Below are positions 4,842 through 5,348 of a stretch of 5,348 nucleotides of DNA, piece after piece. This DNA comes from Sinorhizobium sp. (GTDB taxonomy: Bacteria > Pseudomonadota > Alphaproteobacteria > Rhizobiales > Rhizobiaceae). Numbering within the stretch: position 1 is the first letter of the stretch; each line of letters opens with the position of its first letter. The notes under the pieces are model-generated. The model saw nothing but the letters and a program-made list of their open reading frames with translations, was not told the DNA's origin and made no database searches. The DNA is taken from assembly GCA_031178305.1 (NCBI GenBank), contig JAPSJG010000292.1, positions 1 through 5,348 on the forward strand, given 5' to 3'. The position numbers and the translations under genes are program-made.

Positions 4842-4870
4842 GGCAATAATCCGGCAGGATCGAGTATACC
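4842..4870 (+). promoter_or_regulatory. Probable activator-dependent promoter with GGCA direct repeats
   Basis: GGCAATAATCC (4842-4852) and GGCAGGATCGA (4853-4863) repeat GGCA with an 11-bp period, each followed by ATC. TATACC (4865-4870) matches four of six -10 bases, and the -35 position 17 bp before it is GGCAAT, unlike TTGACA. A poor -35 covered by direct repeats is typical of AraC-type class II activation. Binding by the neighbouring regulator is inferred. Transcription would start near 4877, giving a leader of about 93 nt with a possible hairpin (GCCCGC 4896-4901 with GCGGGC 4915-4920). Confidence 0.45.
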
Positions 4871-4957
4871 GGCCACAGCTATGGTCTTCTAAGCTGCCCG
4901 CGCCAATGGCCGCGGCGGGCGACGTCCGCAAAGCGCAGGCGGCAATCGCCATTACGC

Positions 4958-4963
4958 GAGGAG
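4958..4963 (+). promoter_or_regulatory. Ribosome binding site of the iron-sulfur subunit gene
   Basis: GAGGAG lies 6 nt before ATG 4970 and fixes the start of a gene that runs off the window. Confidence 0.8.
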
Positions 4964-4969
4964 AGCACC

Positions 4970-5348
4970 ATGGTGAAAGTTACGATAAACGGCGTCGAAC
5001 ATTCGCTCAACGCCGATGCGGATATGCCGCTTCTCTGGATGATCCGCGACCTTGTCGGGCTGACAGGCACGAAATTCGGCTGCGGCATGGCGCAATGCGG
5101 CGCCTGTACCGTCTATGTCGACGGTACGCCGGTCAGGTCGTGCCAGACCTTCATCGGCGATATCGAAGGCGCGCAGGTGACGACGATTGAAGGCTTGAAG
5201 GGCAAGGTGGCCGAAACGGTCCAGGCGGTCTGGGCCGATCTCGACGTTCCGCAATGCGGCTACTGCCAATCCGGCCAGATCATGTCGGCGACGGACCTGC
5301 TGACGAACAACCGGAAACCCACAGATGCGGATATCGATGCGGCCATGT
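4970..5348 (+). CDS. [2Fe-2S]-binding small subunit of a xanthine-oxidase-family molybdenum hydroxylase (IorA/CoxS-like), 3' truncated
   Basis: The visible part is 126 aa of a family normally about 150-160 aa. It carries electrons from the molybdenum subunit through two [2Fe-2S] clusters. The plant-ferredoxin-like N-terminal domain has C38, C43, C46 (KFGCGMAQCGACTV) and C58. The helical second domain starts with QCGYCQSGQ (C96 and C99); its remaining CxC pair lies beyond the window. The GCGMAQCGACTV form is characteristic of the IorA-type branch (isoquinoline 1-oxidoreductase and related aldehyde oxidoreductases). No Tat signal is visible at the N-terminus (MVKVTINGVEHSL), so the subunit is cytoplasmic or exported with its large subunit. 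The large molybdopterin subunit, often followed by a cytochrome c gene, is expected next. An AraC-type activator gene lies 184 bp upstream on the same strand. The substrate cannot be told from this fragment. Confidence 0.93.
   Translation, partial: MVKVTINGVEHSLNADADMPLLWMIRDLVGLTGTKFGCGMAQCGACTVYVDGTPVRSCQTFIGDIEGAQVTTIEGLKGKVAETVQAVWADLDVPQCGYCQSGQIMSATDLLTNNRKPTDADIDAAM

Noticed and set aside
4906..5190. 94-codon plus-strand frame overlapping the iron-sulfur gene
   Set aside because: It is in a different frame from the conserved cysteine motifs of the gene starting at 4970 and has no ribosome binding site.

Overview
The window is high-GC DNA with GC-rich third codon positions and strong GGAG/GAGGAG ribosome binding sites. 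It looks like an alphaproteobacterium, most likely a rhizobium (Rhizobium/Sinorhizobium type). The best independent hint is a perfect GAAC-N7-GAAC element (3008-3022), the reverse complement of the alphaproteobacterial LexA box GTTC-N7-GTTC. It overlaps the -10 of a promoter with a perfect TTGACA -35. No genus can be proven from this window alone.

Region 1 (1-2657) is the 3' part of a plus-strand operon: the C-terminal part of a PxpC/KipA-family protein (to 826), then a 575-aa biotin carboxylase with its own C-terminal biotinyl domain (837-2564). The downstream ribosome binding site overlaps the upstream stop codon, so the two are probably translationally coupled. A biotin carboxylase plus biotin carrier beside a KipA-type carboxyltransferase-like subunit has the parts of a split urea-carboxylase-like enzyme. 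The usual partners PxpB and PxpA would lie upstream, outside the window. A perfect 14-bp hairpin (2627-2657) closes the region.

Region 2 (2658-3825) is a 1.2-kb patchwork between well-kept genes. It begins with a decayed minus-strand remnant of a sugar-ABC-transporter binding protein (in-frame stop and frameshift). Next comes a LexA-box promoter driving a small unrecognised gene (start 3038) whose terminator lies inside the end of its open frame. A 16-codon minus-strand signal-peptide-like ORF with a good ribosome binding site runs into its own hairpin. A TATAAT promoter followed about 80 nt later by a hairpin is a candidate small RNA. A 10-bp tandem repeat and a 32-aa ORF with a strong ribosome binding site complete the region.

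Region 3 (3826-5348) has an AraC-family activator with an AraC_N-type sensor domain. After a 184-bp gap that appears regulatory (14-bp dyad, GGCA direct repeats over a probable -35) comes the start of a [2Fe-2S] subunit of a molybdenum hydroxylase (IorA/CoxS type, cut by the window end). The arrangement suggests the regulator switches on an aldehyde or N-heterocycle oxidoreductase operon.

No CRISPR array, tRNA, rRNA, insertion sequence or phage structural gene was seen. The most interesting material is the small-gene and small-RNA content of region 2.
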